64,000 nt of DNA from Suillus spraguei. Lineage: Eukaryota; Basidiomycota; Agaricomycetes; Boletales; Suillaceae. A model generated the notes under the pieces. That model was not told the origin of the DNA, made no database searches, and worked only from the letters and a program-made list of their open reading frames with translations. The translations under genes and the position numbers were made by a program. The stretch spans positions 62,001 to 126,000 of the forward strand of contig JABCPU010000041.1 of assembly GCA_016800925.1 (NCBI GenBank), in the 5' to 3' direction. Below are positions 41,672 through 53,521 of this stretch, piece by piece. Numbering within the stretch: position 1 is the stretch's first letter; each line of letters opens with the position of its first letter.

Positions 41672-42130
41672 TGTAAGCTGGATGCTTACTACACACTTAT
41701 CACATCACATCACATGAACCTTCCCCATATAAACACTTCCAAATATCATATTATGGTAGACTTGGGTCTCCTACCTACTTCCATCTGCTCATACATACAA
41801 TGCTCTAGAAATAGATAGTTTTGTCCTATTACCTTGTTTGATCTGATCTTGTTCTTTTTAGTGTTCTTTGCCACAGTGACTTTACTGTGGTGAAGAACAC
41901 TAAAAAGAATGAGAATGGATCAAACAAGGTGACAGGATAAAACTGTATATTTCTAGAGTGTTGTATGTAGTGTTGCTGCAGCTTTGGCTAGTGCCGGCTA
42001 TAATTCTTGGGCTTTAGCGAAACTCAAAAGTCATGCTACTTATGTAATCACAAACTTGGTCCAGCTTATACAGCTATGGCAAGCAGCTGCAAGCTGGTTC
42101 AAGCACTCAAGCCTGTGTAGATATTTTTAG
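41672..42130 (+). repeat. LTR-like family D, copy 1, interrupted by a palindrome
   Basis: Starts TGTAAGCTGGATGCTTACTA and contains CCCCATATAAA; matches the reverse complement of 55539-55187. Similarity is interrupted by the palindrome at 41791-41970 and resumes with GCTGCAGCTTTGGCT. The right end is too diverged to fix. Confidence 0.55.
41791..41970. repeat. Near-perfect palindrome, 87-bp arms, 6-bp loop
   Basis: Arms 41791-41877 and 41884-41970 pair over their whole length with a few mismatches; the centre is CCACAGT-GACTTT-ACTGTGG. The inner part starts CTCTAGAAATA and looks like a foldback element inserted into LTR family D, whose own sequence forms the outermost bases. Confidence 0.88.
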
Positions 42131-42247
42131 TGTAATTTAAATGTAGAAATGTTACATCTCACTATCAATTGATTATCGACAATCCACATAAATGACTGTA
42201 GTCCCCAAGAGCCTTCATATACAACAAGAATGGGACCCAATTTGCAG

Positions 42248-43201
42248 TGTAATGAACATATTGGTGCTGGGCTTAAAACCCCATATTTTGACACTCGTCT
42301 CATGTCTACAGGAGTTACCACTTGTCCATGGCCGTCTTACCCCTTTAGCAGTACTGGTGGCATCCCACACTTACTGCACACCATACCGACTGCCACACCA
42401 TGTTCCACATACCAATGTCCTTCCATGTCCTTGCCACGTCCACATAGCTCCATTTGGTGCATAGTTTGTTTTCTGTTTGTTATCACTGATTCCATGGCAA
42501 GCCTTATTACATGTTGCCTCGTGCCGCAGTGCCTCGCGCTATGTTTACTTATGGTGGTTACTACACCCCAGCACTACTGATCTCGCCTAGAGTATTCCGA
42601 GTACATATGATTTAGGATATAAGCACCGTGTACCCTGCATGATACAGGTACCTGATTTTACACCATTGCACGTACTATAGGTCAGGATTATTGTCTAGCT
42701 CTGGATCAACCCAGTAGTGGACTTAGTCTTTAAAGTTTCCTTATCGCTCGTTAATACATCACACTCGTTCTCCGTTACCGCTGGACTTTTGACTGTTACT
42801 TTGACTGAACTTCTCATGCACTGCTACTTTACCACTGAAAGTACCGTGGACTTTTTTACTGTTTCCTTGCACCACTTGCAACCTTACTGCTACTGCTGAG
42901 ACCACCGCTCGACATCACTCGCTCGATGCAACTGTTACTGACCTTATCTTGACCATGGAAGCACCGCTACACACGACGCTAGTTCCGGCGGTATCATCGC
43001 TGACCGCAGCAACTTACCGCTGACCACGACACTTGTTTCGCACATAAGTTAGACTCGAACTTGACCATACTAATAGGCATCCCCCTTTAGGGTCGAACGG
43101 TCTTGTTCTTACAAAGTGAAGCAGACTAGACAGAGCGCAAGACTCACATACTAGTTTAGGCAGTGGTTTATCTACAGCCCAAGCTAGGTTGTATCTTTAC
43201 A
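42248..43201 (-). repeat. LTR-like family A, copy 1
   Basis: 954 bp from TGTAATGAACATATTGG to GGTTGTATCTTTACA, flanked by GCAG (42244-42247) and GCGG (43202-43205), a probable 4-bp duplication with one change. Other copies: 49462-50415 (opposite orientation) and 52281-53244. No coding capacity. Ends TG..CA favour a solo LTR. Orientation is arbitrary. Confidence 0.75.
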
Positions 43202-43879
43202 GCGGTAAGTTGTACCTTTGTGATGTTTTCACGTGTGCTCAATTCAATCAAACATGCCTGCTGCCTTGAGAGATGCAAGGAATGGATAGTTTTACAAGTC
43301 CCATAGTCATAGATCATGTTCCTGGGCTCTTTTGGCAATGTCAAGGCTTGTTACATTTGTGCAGTGATGAGATGGCCCACAGCAGCTCTCAATCTGTGTC
43401 CAGAATTGTGACGTAGTTTGAGGTGTAGGTTGTAACTTCCTGTCCATGGAGGAAGCTATGTGAATGCTCAATACAACATGAAACAAAATGAGAAATTTAA
43501 CAAATAAGAACATACTTACCGAGAGGCTCATATCAGCAATGAAGATATGAATGACATGTGCAAGGAAACATACTTGAAGATGCCATCATGGCCTCATGAA
43601 GTGCAATAGCCTGATCCAAGTCTTCGGCACTGCCTTGGTGAGCAAAGCGGGTGGAGAGTTGAATTTTTGCACCAATGGGGTCCAAATGATGCTGTTCAGC
43701 AATGTGCAATGATGTCTTGGCAGGTGTATTACCCCCGTATGATGAAATTGGTGTCCTGTTACTGGTGCCTGCAGGGGGATAGATGCCAATTGCGATAATA
43801 GCTGTGGAACCTGAGAGAAAGGTTCATAGAGTTTGGGGCACAGTGAACTTGTGGGAGGTAAAATCTGTGAACCCTATTC
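43202..43879 (-). pseudogene. Unplaced coding relics, including a possible TPR piece
   Basis: Around 43700-43580 the - strand reads GAKIQLSTRFAHQGSAEDLD then QAIALHEAMMA, the spacing of TPR repeats in fungal CHAT/NLR-associated proteins. Around 43445-43310 another frame reads SMDRKLQPTPQTTSQFWTQI. Neither can be tied to a full gene. Confidence 0.3.
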
Positions 43880-44691
43880 AGACCTTGCAGGGTCGAAACT
43901 AGAGTGGGGCATCAAACCATTGTTAAAGGTGCTGCATGAGGCGCATTCTGCATGTCCTGAGCTAAATAATATTCAAGCAGTATGCTCAAGGCATCTAAAA
44001 CATATTGGAAATTCAGAGTTATGATTATCAAAAAGATCAATTAATTTGGTGTGAGGACTCGGAACTACAAAATCAAAGCATAGTGCCTTGAGGAGGACTT
44101 CTTCCATAAGAAGAATAACATTTTGTAGTTGATCAACTTCCTGGTGATAAATGAGGTCAGTTGGAGCAACAAAAACACATTACATGCTGGGCTCTCACTG
44201 TGTATAAGGGAAACATCTTTCCCTGTAATCTTGGCCTGGCACACCCTTGCGACATTGCAAAGCTTGTGTCCACACTCCTCTGTCTTTGTTGCAAGAAATA
44301 TGCAGGAAGCTGCAATATCCTAGAAGGAACATCATCAGCATTGTCTAGGAAATGTGAGATGAAAATACCTGTCAGTGATAGTCTTCCATGGAAAATCTCA
44401 TAAAAAAGCGATGAAACCAGGTCGCAGCTGTGAACATGGCAGAAGTAGGCCTGCAGAATGAAACACATATGAAAAGAATATCGATAGGCATGAATTGACA
44501 AGGGCTAACAGTCCAAGGGAAGAACCAAGACAGAACAAAAATTCGACGCCCCTAGATCGATCATACAACTCCTTTGTGACTATGTAGGATGATGTGATGA
44601 CACTTGGGGTCTGCTGAAGAGCTGATAATGGAAATACCCACTGAGATTGCATGTATATGGTGGTGTCCCTCAGAGGCTGAGGAAGAGACAT
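43880..44691 (-). pseudogene. CTD-kinase-type cyclin relic (BUR2/cyclin K/T-like), intron-bearing
   Basis: Such cyclins activate the kinases that phosphorylate the RNA polymerase II tail. Blocks in order: QWVFPLSALQQTPSVITSS, ELYDRSRGVEFLFCLGSSLG, then after an intron ending CTGCAG, PTSAMFTAATWFHRFFMRFS, then ASCIFLATKTEECGHKLCNV and ARVCQAKITGKDVS, then VLLKALCFDFVVPSPHTKLI-like sequence. Intron remnants between blocks show genomic origin. A TGA after MEDYH, a missing splice match and frame changes near 44190 make it a relic. The first ATG-like start is 44691. Confidence 0.72.
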
Positions 44692-44869
44692 TTACATCTG
44701 GTGTCCATTGTTGGATTGGCATACTGGTCTCTAGATGTCAACTCAATACGCATGAGCGAGGGTGTGGGGTAAGAGTATCGCTTGACAGCATCCATGATCT
44801 AAAGGGGGATGATGAGCAGAGTACGATAGTAATGATGTGACACAACGTGCCTTGATATCGACTAAGTGC

Positions 44870-46130
44870 TTGAAAAGATCCATCTGACCAAGAAGATAGT
44901 AAGAGTATTGCTTGACAGCATCCGCCTCCTTGTAATTGCGTGTACTCACTTTGGCTTTGTCCATTTATTGTTGTTTGTCATGGAGTTGGCTCTCTTCCGC
45001 CTGTAGAGAGGCAGCAAAAGAAGTGAAAGTACAAGTTTGCTGAATTTTTGCCAGCCTTGATGGTGATGAGCTGCCAGCAACAGTGTAAAGATACAATCTA
45101 GCCTGGGCTGTAGATAAACCATGGCCTAAGCTAGTATGCGAGTCTTGTGCTCTACCTAGTCTGTGACTCTCGCGAGGCAAGAACATTCAACCCTAAAGGG
45201 AATGCTAAGTTAATATAGTTTTATAATGCCCAACCTGTGGTGTGAGAATGTTGTCGGAGGTAGCGAAATGCTAACAGTGACCTCCAGTCTGTGGGAAACT
45301 AGCAGTAAGCGCAGGAAAGTGGTAGACAAGTGGTAGTGCGAGCGATAAAACTGCAGTAGTATGAGTGGTAAAACTGCAGTAAAGCGTGGGAACTTCTGCA
45401 GTAAAACAAGCGGTAAAGCTGTGGTAAGCGTGGGAAAGCAGTAGCGCAAGTGGTGAAGTGCAGGAAAAGTGATAAAGAGCAGTGGTGCATGCAGTGGTAA
45501 AGCAATTCTGAGAAACAGTGACTTCAGCAAAAGACTTTATTCCATAAAAGACAGTAGTGGCGACTATTCCTAAGTACTGTGTGTACTATAGGAGGGAAGT
45601 AAAAGTACCAGTATGTGTGAAGAGCCCTTTTAACATGTACCATGAACAGCTGGAATACATAGCGAGAATGGTAGCAAAATAAAGATATAGATATACTATG
45701 TGATTTTAGCAAAGAGGTATGCAGCAAGCAAGCAGTGTCATGGAAGGTATTGTAAGTCTTGCCGTAGCTTTAGTAACAGTGGAAATGAATATGCTATGCA
45801 CCAATGGATCTAGACAGAAATGGAATGGACAGGAGGACATTGGTAGCAAGATTCAGTAAGGGGCAAGGATCCATGGAGCAAAAACGGTACCGGCGAAGCG
45901 AAAAGGCTAATGTTCACTATAGGGGATTTCTAGGTAGCTGCTGTAGACAGTAATGAGACACTTGTGTAAAATGGCACTTTCATGGTCAGCATGACTTTGT
46001 TCACTACAACAGGGCTCTTATTGAATGCATAATTAGTTAGAACCGGCAGCCTGGGGCCTAGAATGTCAGTGTTGGGGAGAATGAGCTTGGTGAAAACACC
46101 ATCCATAGCCTCAACAGTCCACCCTGAAAC
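44870..46130 (-). pseudogene. ISWI-like chromatin remodeller, N-terminal fragment, split by LTR family B
   Basis: On the right of the insertion the frame reads LILPNTDILGPRLPVLTNYA then FNKSP; skipping 45084-46008 and one ACAG it continues in frame VAGSSSPSRLAKIQQTCTFT and SFAASLQAEESQLHDKQQ, then TAA. The next codons give EADAVKQYSYYLLGQMDLFK and HLVDIK, the N-terminal signature of ISWI/SNF2L remodellers. The ATPase is absent; a short duplication GCTGTCAAGC.ATACTCTTAC follows near 44790. Whether the right-hand part is truly from the same gene is less sure than the ISWI match. Confidence 0.55.
45084..46008 (+). repeat. LTR-like family B, copy 1 (target duplication ACAG)
   Basis: 925 bp, TGTAAAGATACAATC..GTTCACTACA, flanked by ACAG at 45080-45083 and 46009-46012. 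Rich in short AGTGGTAA/GCGTGGGAA units. A second full copy is 51633-53521, interrupted by family A. Orientation is arbitrary. Confidence 0.85.
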
Positions 46131-46600
46131 TTATAACTCATTAACATCAGGGATGGTTGGGACTGGGTAAGGCATAGCACACACTGTCAGCTGTTCACTG
46201 TGCAGCTGGTAAGAAACAAATAAAGCATTGAAATGAAAATCAGCACAACAAAGTGCAAGAAAGTGCAAGCAAAAGGTGGGAGGTGAAACAGTAGATGGCA
46301 GAGAAAGAAAAGTCAGATAAGAAGTAAGTGTCACTTGTCATAGATGATAGCAGTGTCCTCAATATTGTTACACTCCTCCTCTGCAATGGCTCTGAGAAGA
46401 GCATCATTTGTGCTGTTGGTAGATGTCAAAAGCTCATTAGAGCCTCTGTCATATACCACCCCATGTTCCATGTCCCATTGAAAGGCTGCCCACTACTTGA
46501 TGAAAATACCTGCTTGCACGGCACCGCAGAGGCTTGTACTGAAGCATAGTCCATGGCAATCAAATATATAGTTGGGAACATAGACTGCAAAGCCTAGTAA

Positions 46601-47070
46601 TGTCATGAATTCCAAATACAAATCATTACTCTTTTCTCAATTTCCCTAAAGTGTCTAAACCCAGTGCTAAGAAAAACCCAAATCCTATCGAAATCCCCAT
46701 ATCCGCTTCTATAACTGAACTTCCTGATGAAGATGGAGAGATCTTTTATGATGCTATCGGATAAGATAAGATAGTATCACGTGATCTTAGAACCTTCTAG
46801 AATATGATGTCATAACAATGTCACAACTATCACATCATACGATTCTTGTTTCTATTTTATGATTGGCTAGTAGTTTCAAACTCAGTTTACATCTCAGTTT
46901 CAATATGTGTATATAGTTAGCTAGTTTCGCTGTAGTAGTTCTTTAGTTCAAACCTCTTGTATCTACAACTGTAGCAATCCAAGACGTCCTTGCTCCTCTC
47001 TCTTCTTGGGATAACCTTAGTTTGAGTCCTAGTCTCTGCCCTTGCGTTAATTCATTTGTGGGTTGTGACA
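46601..47070 (+). repeat. Solo LTR, family E, copy 2 (target duplication AGTAA)
   Basis: 470 bp, TGTCATGAAT..GGTTGTGACA, flanked by AGTAA at 46596-46600 and 47071-47075. Closely matches 24596-25071. It lies in an intron just before the last exon of the BED-hAT gene. Confidence 0.93.
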
Positions 47071-48472
47071 AGTAAACAGCTCATAGTTAACAACAAAGGG
47101 TGACTTGAAAAGGTTGCAAACTCACATTCCAAAACACAAGTATATCTGTTCCATGAGGACTAAGTGTAGCCATGGCATATGCTGTGAACTCCTGATCTAC
47201 CATTTGACCACTCTTGGGGTAATGTGGCACATGTGCATGCGCCATGGGAAGTCCATAGCAACATGAGCCTAGTGTGCATGGCAGCAGTTGTGGAACCACT
47301 ACAGGTTGAGAATGCACATGTATAGAGTTTTCCGCTCACTTGCTATGCATCTGAAGAACAAATCAATCCAATGTCATGTTTTATTTTACTACAGAGACAT
47401 ACCAGCTTCAAGATAAACTCCTTGGCATCCTTGACACAGTCAGCCTCCCATAGACTGTCCATCCAAGACATCCGCATCACAGGATCAATGACTATATGTA
47501 AAAGTAATAATGAGATCAATATTCATTAAAACAAAAAACAAAACATGGGACTGACACATAGCGACAGCATAAGCATGTGTTGCACCCATCTGGTCGGTGT
47601 ATTTGCTTGCCCAGAGTAAGGCTATGTCAATGATAGGCTTACAGTGAGGGACATGCAGGCCAATAGACTCCCAGCCGTTGATCAACTCTTCAAAAGTTGG
47701 AATGGCATGGCTCAGCAAGGGAGTGCTTTTGCTGGAGAGTTTTTGCTGGGCAGCATGGGGTGCCTTGTATGAAATGGTAAGTTGGATCATGAGGTTCAAA
47801 TGCATCAGTACTTACCTCCAAGATCACTTCCAGGTCCTGGAGGAACTGCCAATTCATCTCGCTCAATCTTTTTTCGGATATGTTGCATTGAGGCCAAGCA
47901 TCAAAAAAGGTGGTTACCACCTGGGTGGGCCAGTATAAGTCCATAAGGTATGTTTAATGATGTGGCATCTTACCTGCTGCAGTGTCCACACATGGTTGAT
48001 CATAACATAGACCGAATCCTATCTAGTAGGCTCATTGAGGAGGAGTTCTACGACCGGGAGCTTTATAAGGTCACCACTGTCATCTCAAAACCACTGTCCT
48101 CATTACCCCTAAGGATGCACTTGTGAAACCTGTCATGCCGCTGGTTTGATGCACGGATCAATTGCATGATATTCCTGGTGCACTCAAGAGGCTTAGCTTT
48201 CACAGCCTGGATGTAATCAACTTTCTTGATGATCTGGTCTTCGACTGTCCATGTATAGCCACAGTGGAATAGTCAGCAGTGGCATATTTGTTGATATTAT
48301 GCTTCATGCATATGTTTATTATGTGTGGGAAACACAATATCCTGTGTTCAACAGGGTCCAAATCAATCCCGTGTTGCCCAAGTAGGTTGCAAAGCTCCTG
48401 CATTGCGGTTTGATTGTTGCCCACATTATCAAGAGTAAAATTCCCAGTCTGAACAATGTCAGTGTTACGAAC

Positions 48473-49064
48473 TGGGGTGGCATTACCAGCGACAGTGAAA
48501 AGACACAGACAGTCTGCCAGGAAAAGTAAAAGGAGCTAGTTCCAAGTACGATCAAGGGTTCAGCCTCAAAGACAAGTCTAAGAGGTTCTACGAGAATAGA
48601 GACTAAGGCTAAGGAGTGCTTAGACTTAGAGATGATTCAAGATGACTAAAGATTTGGGGTCCTTAGCGAAGAGGAATCCAGGTAAAACCCAGTAAGATTA
48701 AAGTAAGGAATCTACTACAAGTACATTGTGTTTATATACATAGATATAAATGCACAGACCAGGTAATCATGAGAATATTACTGTGTATCCTAATAAGGAA
48801 GGCATGTATTGTACAAGTGTGTTAAAACACATGAGTCAGAGGTAAGAGCACGTGTTTTAGCATACGCATATGCTAAACCAGCCGAGTCCGAGAATGGAGT
48901 CATGGGGTGTCAGGACATTACATGATATGACGTAGTGGTGATGTAGTGGTTGAATCAATCATGTAATGTCTGATGGAAGTGGAAGTGTCTGAGTGATAGG
49001 CTCCATATCACATGATACACAAAAATAGAAGAGAAAATGAATAGGGGCACATACGACTGTAACA
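48473..49064 (-). repeat. Solo LTR of the Gypsy-1 family (target duplication GTCAG)
   Basis: 592 bp between GTCAG at 48468-48472 and 49065-49069. On the - strand it runs TGTTACAGTCGTATGTGCCC..AGTTCGTAACA and keeps ACTTTAATCTT. It is about 120 bp longer than the Gypsy-1 LTR because its U3 contains extra sequence. It sits in an intron of the BED-hAT gene. Confidence 0.92.
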
Positions 49065-49461
49065 GTCAGAGCACGCAACATGATACAAACAAGTACCGAC
49101 CTTGGCTGCAGTGTCTGCATGATTGAGGAGATATAAAATCATAGAGCCCAAGACTTTGTCCATTGTGGCTTCCTGGAATATGGTGGAAAGCAAGGAGGGT
49201 CATCTTTTACACGAGCATTGAATCTTTATTGGTCTTGGCGATCCAATGAGCTGTAAGGGCCATGAACAGCCAGAGCTTTTGATCCGACCACAGGTCAGAT
49301 GTGAAGCAGACTTTTCCCTGTGCATGCTAAAAGGAATAAGATACTTCATAGCACACTTGGCAGCTATGCACTTACAGCAAGATCATTCTTCAACACCAGG
49401 AAGTATTCCTGCCATTGCTCAATTACCATTTCGCGAGCCTTCGTGCGGTGAAATAGGCTGG

Positions 49462-50415
49462 TGTAAAGATACAACCTAACCTGAGCTGTAAATAAACTAC
49501 CTCCTAAGTAAGTATGTGAGTCTTGTGCTCCATCTAGTCTGCTTCACTTGCTAGGCAAGAATGTTTGACCCTAAAGGGGGATGCCTGTTAGTATAGCTGA
49601 GTTTGAATCAAACCAATGTGTGAAGGTAGCATTGTAGTCAGCAGTAAGTTGCTGCAGTCAGCAATAATGCTGCCGGAACTAGTGTTGTAAGTAGCAGTAC
49701 TAGCGTGGTCGAAACAATGCCTGAAAATATAACATCAAGCAAGTGATGATGAGCGGTAATGTCAGCAGTAGCGGTGGGGTGCAAGCAGTGCAAGGAAACA
49801 GTAAGGAAAGTCGCAGTACTTTCAGCGGTAAAGCAGTGGTGAGCGTGAAGTCCAGTCAAAATAGGGGTTAAAAGTCTAGTGCTATGCCAGTGGTAATGGT
49901 GAATGAGCGATATCAATTAACGAGTGATAAGGAACTTTAAAGACTAAGTCTACTACTGGGTGGTTCCAGAGCTAGACTCTAATCCTGACCTATAGTATGG
50001 TGAAAATAAGGTGTTGTATCATGTGTGCTATGTGGTGCTTATATCCTATTTCATATGTACTCGGGATGCATTAGGCAAGATCAGTAGCACTCGAGAGAAG
50101 TAACTGCCGCTATGTAAATGTAGTGCAAGGCAGCTGCGGCATGAGGCAACATGTAATAAGGCTTGCTGTAGAATCAGTGATAAGTGGTCATGTACAAACT
50201 ACACACCAAATGGAGCTATGCGGACGCAGCAAGGACATGGAAGGACATCAGTACATGGAATTTGTTGTGGCAATCGGAATGGTGTGCAGTAAGTGTGTGA
50301 TGCTGCCAGCAATGCTGAAGGAGTAAGACGGCCTTGGACGAGTGAAAATTCCTATAGATGTGAGATGCATGCTAAAAGATAGGGTTTTGAGGCCAGTGCC
50401 AATATGTTTGTTACA
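49462..50415 (+). repeat. LTR-like family A, copy 2
   Basis: 954 bp, TGTAAAGATACAACC..ATATGTTTGTTACA. Flanks on the gene strand are CTGG and CCAG; treating these as a 4-bp duplication with two transitions restores the BED-hAT reading frame (..GET-G-LFHRT..), so the insertion is inferred to be a normal one that has aged. Confidence 0.75.
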
Positions 50416-50771
50416 CCAGTCTCGCCAATTTCTGGGCACAGGAGATGGATGAGGCACTGAAATTCAGGGCACTCAATCATATTTATTGCCTGGGGGCAAT
50501 TATTAATGGTGGCTGTAGGCACGAACTGCTACTCACCTGATCATCAGCAACAATAAACTTGACAATTTGATGATGCATTTCATCAAGCATGAAGTCTGGA
50601 ATTTGATCTTCTGGAGAGCAGGTTCCTACCAGCAAGGCACCAGATCCCTTGTTAAGGGGGGACCAAGTGATTGCATCATGCAAGGCAATTTCTTGAGCCA
50701 TTCATGAATCATCTTCAGTGACCACCCTTTGGCAAGGTGTTCATTTAGATCCTTTATCTGTATGCGCCAGC

Positions 50772-51256
50772 TGTTACAATCATATGTGCCCCTATTCATT
50801 TTCTACTTTCACTCGTCTACTTGTCTTATAACCAATCTCACATCCACATGTGTCTCATGTGTCTCAACACGCTTGTACTATACATGCCTTCCTTGTTAGG
50901 ATATGCAGTTACTTTCCCATGGTTGCTTGGTCTGTGCATTTATATCTATGTATATAAACACAATGTACTTGTAGTAGATTCCTTACTTTAATCTTACTGG
51001 GTTTTACCTGGATTCCTCTTCGCTAAGGACCTCCAATCCTTAGTCGTGTTGAATCATCTCTAAGTCTAAGCACTTTTAGCCTTAGTCTCTGTTCTTGTAG
51101 AACCTCTTAGACTTGTCTTTGAGGCTGAACCTTTGATTGTACTTGGAACTCATTCCTTGTACTTTCACCTTGTTCTCTTTTGAACATTGTAGAACTTCCC
51201 AGCAGACTGTCTGTGTCTTCTCACTGTCGCTGGTGACACCACCCCAGTTCGTAATA
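50772..51256 (+). repeat. Solo LTR of the Gypsy-1 family (target duplication CCAGC)
   Basis: 485 bp, TGTTACAATCATATGTGCCC..AGTTCGTAATA, between CCAGC at 50767-50771 and 51257-51261. Keeps a start-proximal ACTTTAATCTT. It splits the BED-hAT gene between HFGW and RIQIKD, in frame when removed. Confidence 0.93.
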
Positions 51257-51632
51257 CCAGCCAAAATGCCCGACCGCTTCCAGATAAAGTTCAGTGTGGT
51301 GAGTGAAAGCATGTGTATGGGGAGCTGAGCTGGATGTTGAGCCTGCGTATACCATGACCTTGTGCATTGTGTCAATTGTATGCAGTGTTCTGGTGAAGAG
51401 TGTGAGAAACAATACAAGATTGCAGACACGATACTTACTCGCAAGGGATGCAAGTTTTGCTCTTTGTATTGGGGTCAATCTGGTAGAAGTAATTGATATC
51501 AGTTGGCCCTTTAGGCTGCTTGAGGTTGTTAGTTGCTAAAGGGTCAGTGTGAATGGTGCTGGTGACAGTCTGGAGTGGGCTCAAATTAGAGCCCACAGGC
51601 GCCATAGCAGCGGGTGCAGCAAGATTTTCCAG

Positions 51633-53521
51633 TGTAGTGAACAAAGTCACACTGACCATGAAAGTGCCATTTTACACAAGCATCTTGTTACTGTCCACAG
51701 CGGCTACCGAGAAATCCCCTATAGCGAGCATTAGCCTTTTCGCTTTGCTGGTACCGTGTTTGCTCTGTGGATCCTTGCCCCTTACCAAATCTTGCTACCG
51801 ATGTCCTCCTGTCCATTCTATTGGTGCATAGCATATTCATTTCCACTGTTACTAAAGCTATGGCAAGACTTACATTACCTTCCATGATGCCACTTGCTTG
51901 CTGCGTGCCTCTTTACTAAAATCACGTAGTACATCTTTATTTCGCTACTGTTCTCACTATGTATTCCGGCCGCTCACAGTACATGTTAAAAAGGACTCTT
52001 TGCACATACTGGTACTTGTACTGTTCCCTCTATGGTACACATGGTACTTAGGAATTGTCACCACTACTGTCTCTAACAGAATAAAGTTTCTCGCCGAAGT
52101 CACTGTCACTTAAGAAACTCTTTACCACTGCACACACCACCGCTCTTTACTGCTTTCCCACGCTTCACCACTTGCGCTACGCTTTCCCGCACTTCATTGC
52201 TACACCTCACCGCTTGTTTTACTGCCAGTTTCCCACGCCTTACTGCAGCTTTACCACACACACTACTGCAGTTTTACTGCTGTAACGAACATATTGGCGC
52301 TGGCCTTAAAACCCTATCTTTTGGCACACGTCTCATGTCTATAGGAATCTCCACCAGTCCAAAGGCCATCTCACTCCTTTAGCATTGCCGGCAGAATCTC
52401 ACGCTTACCGCACACCGTACCGACTGCCACACCACGTTCCACGTACCAATGTCCTCCCATGTCCTTGCCGCGTCCACATAGCTCCATTTGATGTGTTGTT
52501 TGTTTTATGTTCGTTATCACTGATTCCATGGCAAGTCTTATTACATGTTGCCTCATGCTGCAGCCACCTCGCACTATGTTTACATATGGCAGTTACTGTA
52601 CTTGAGTGCTACTGATCTCGCCTAGAGCATTCCGAATACATATGATTTAGGATACAAGCACCACATACCCTGCACAATACAGTACCTGAGTTTACCCCAT
52701 TGCACATACTATAGGTCAGGATTATTGTCTAGCTTTGGATTTACCCAGTAGTGGACTTAGTCTTTAAAGTTTGTTACTGCTCGTTAATCAATCTCGCTCT
52801 TTCACTGTTACCGCTGGCATACCGCTGGACTCTTGATTGCTATTTTGACTGAACTTGTCACACACCGCTACTTTACCACTGAAAGTACCGTGGCCTTCTT
52901 TGCTGTTTCTTTGCACCACTCGCAACCTTACCACTACCACTGATATCATCGCTCGCCACCGCTCACTCGACGTTACTGTTACTGACTTTATCTCAACCAT
53001 GGTAGCACCACTACATATGACACTAGTTCCGGCGGCACCATCGCTGACCGTGGCAACTTACCACTGACTATGACGCTACTTTAGCTCACTGGTTTAATTT
53101 GGATTTAACTATACTAACAGGCATCCCCCTTTAGGGTCAAACACTCTTGTTTTGCAAGTGAAGCAGACTAGATGGAGCGCAAGACCACACATACTAACTT
53201 AGGAGGTAGTTTATCTACAGCCCAGGTTAGGTTGTATCTTTACACTGCTCACACTACCGCTACTTTACCACTATCTTCCCGTGCTCTACCGCTACTTTAC
53301 TGCAACTTTCTCATGGAGCAGAGGTCACTGCTAGCATCTCGCTACCTCCAACGGCATTCTCGCACCACAGGTTGGGCATTATTAGACTATACTAACTTAG
53401 CATTCCCTTTAGGGTCAAATGCTCTTGCCTTGCAAGTGAAGCAGACTAGACGGAGTGCAAGACTCGCATACTAGCTTAGGCCGTGGTTTATCTACAGCCC
53501 AGGCTAGATTGTATCTTTACA
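51633..53521 (-). repeat. LTR-like family B, copy 2, containing family A copy 3
   Basis: Ends TGTAGTGAACAAAG and ATTGTATCTTTACA. Without the nested 964-bp insertion it is about 921 bp, agreeing with copy 1 (925 bp). Gene-strand flanks ATGG/CTGG give a 4-bp duplication with one change and an in-frame join EEKM-ENLAAP. Confidence 0.8.
52281..53244 (-). repeat. LTR-like family A, copy 3, nested in family B (target duplication CTGC)
   Basis: 964 bp, TGTAACGAACATATTGG..GGTTGTATCTTTACA, flanked by CTGC at 52277-52280 and 53245-53248. The perfect duplication shows that A inserted after B. Confidence 0.88.

Noticed and set aside
49462..50415. Inverted CTGG/CCAG flanks as part of a longer terminal inverted repeat of family A
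   Set aside because: Other copies of A lack these bases at their ends, and reading them as an aged 4-bp duplication restores the host gene frame.
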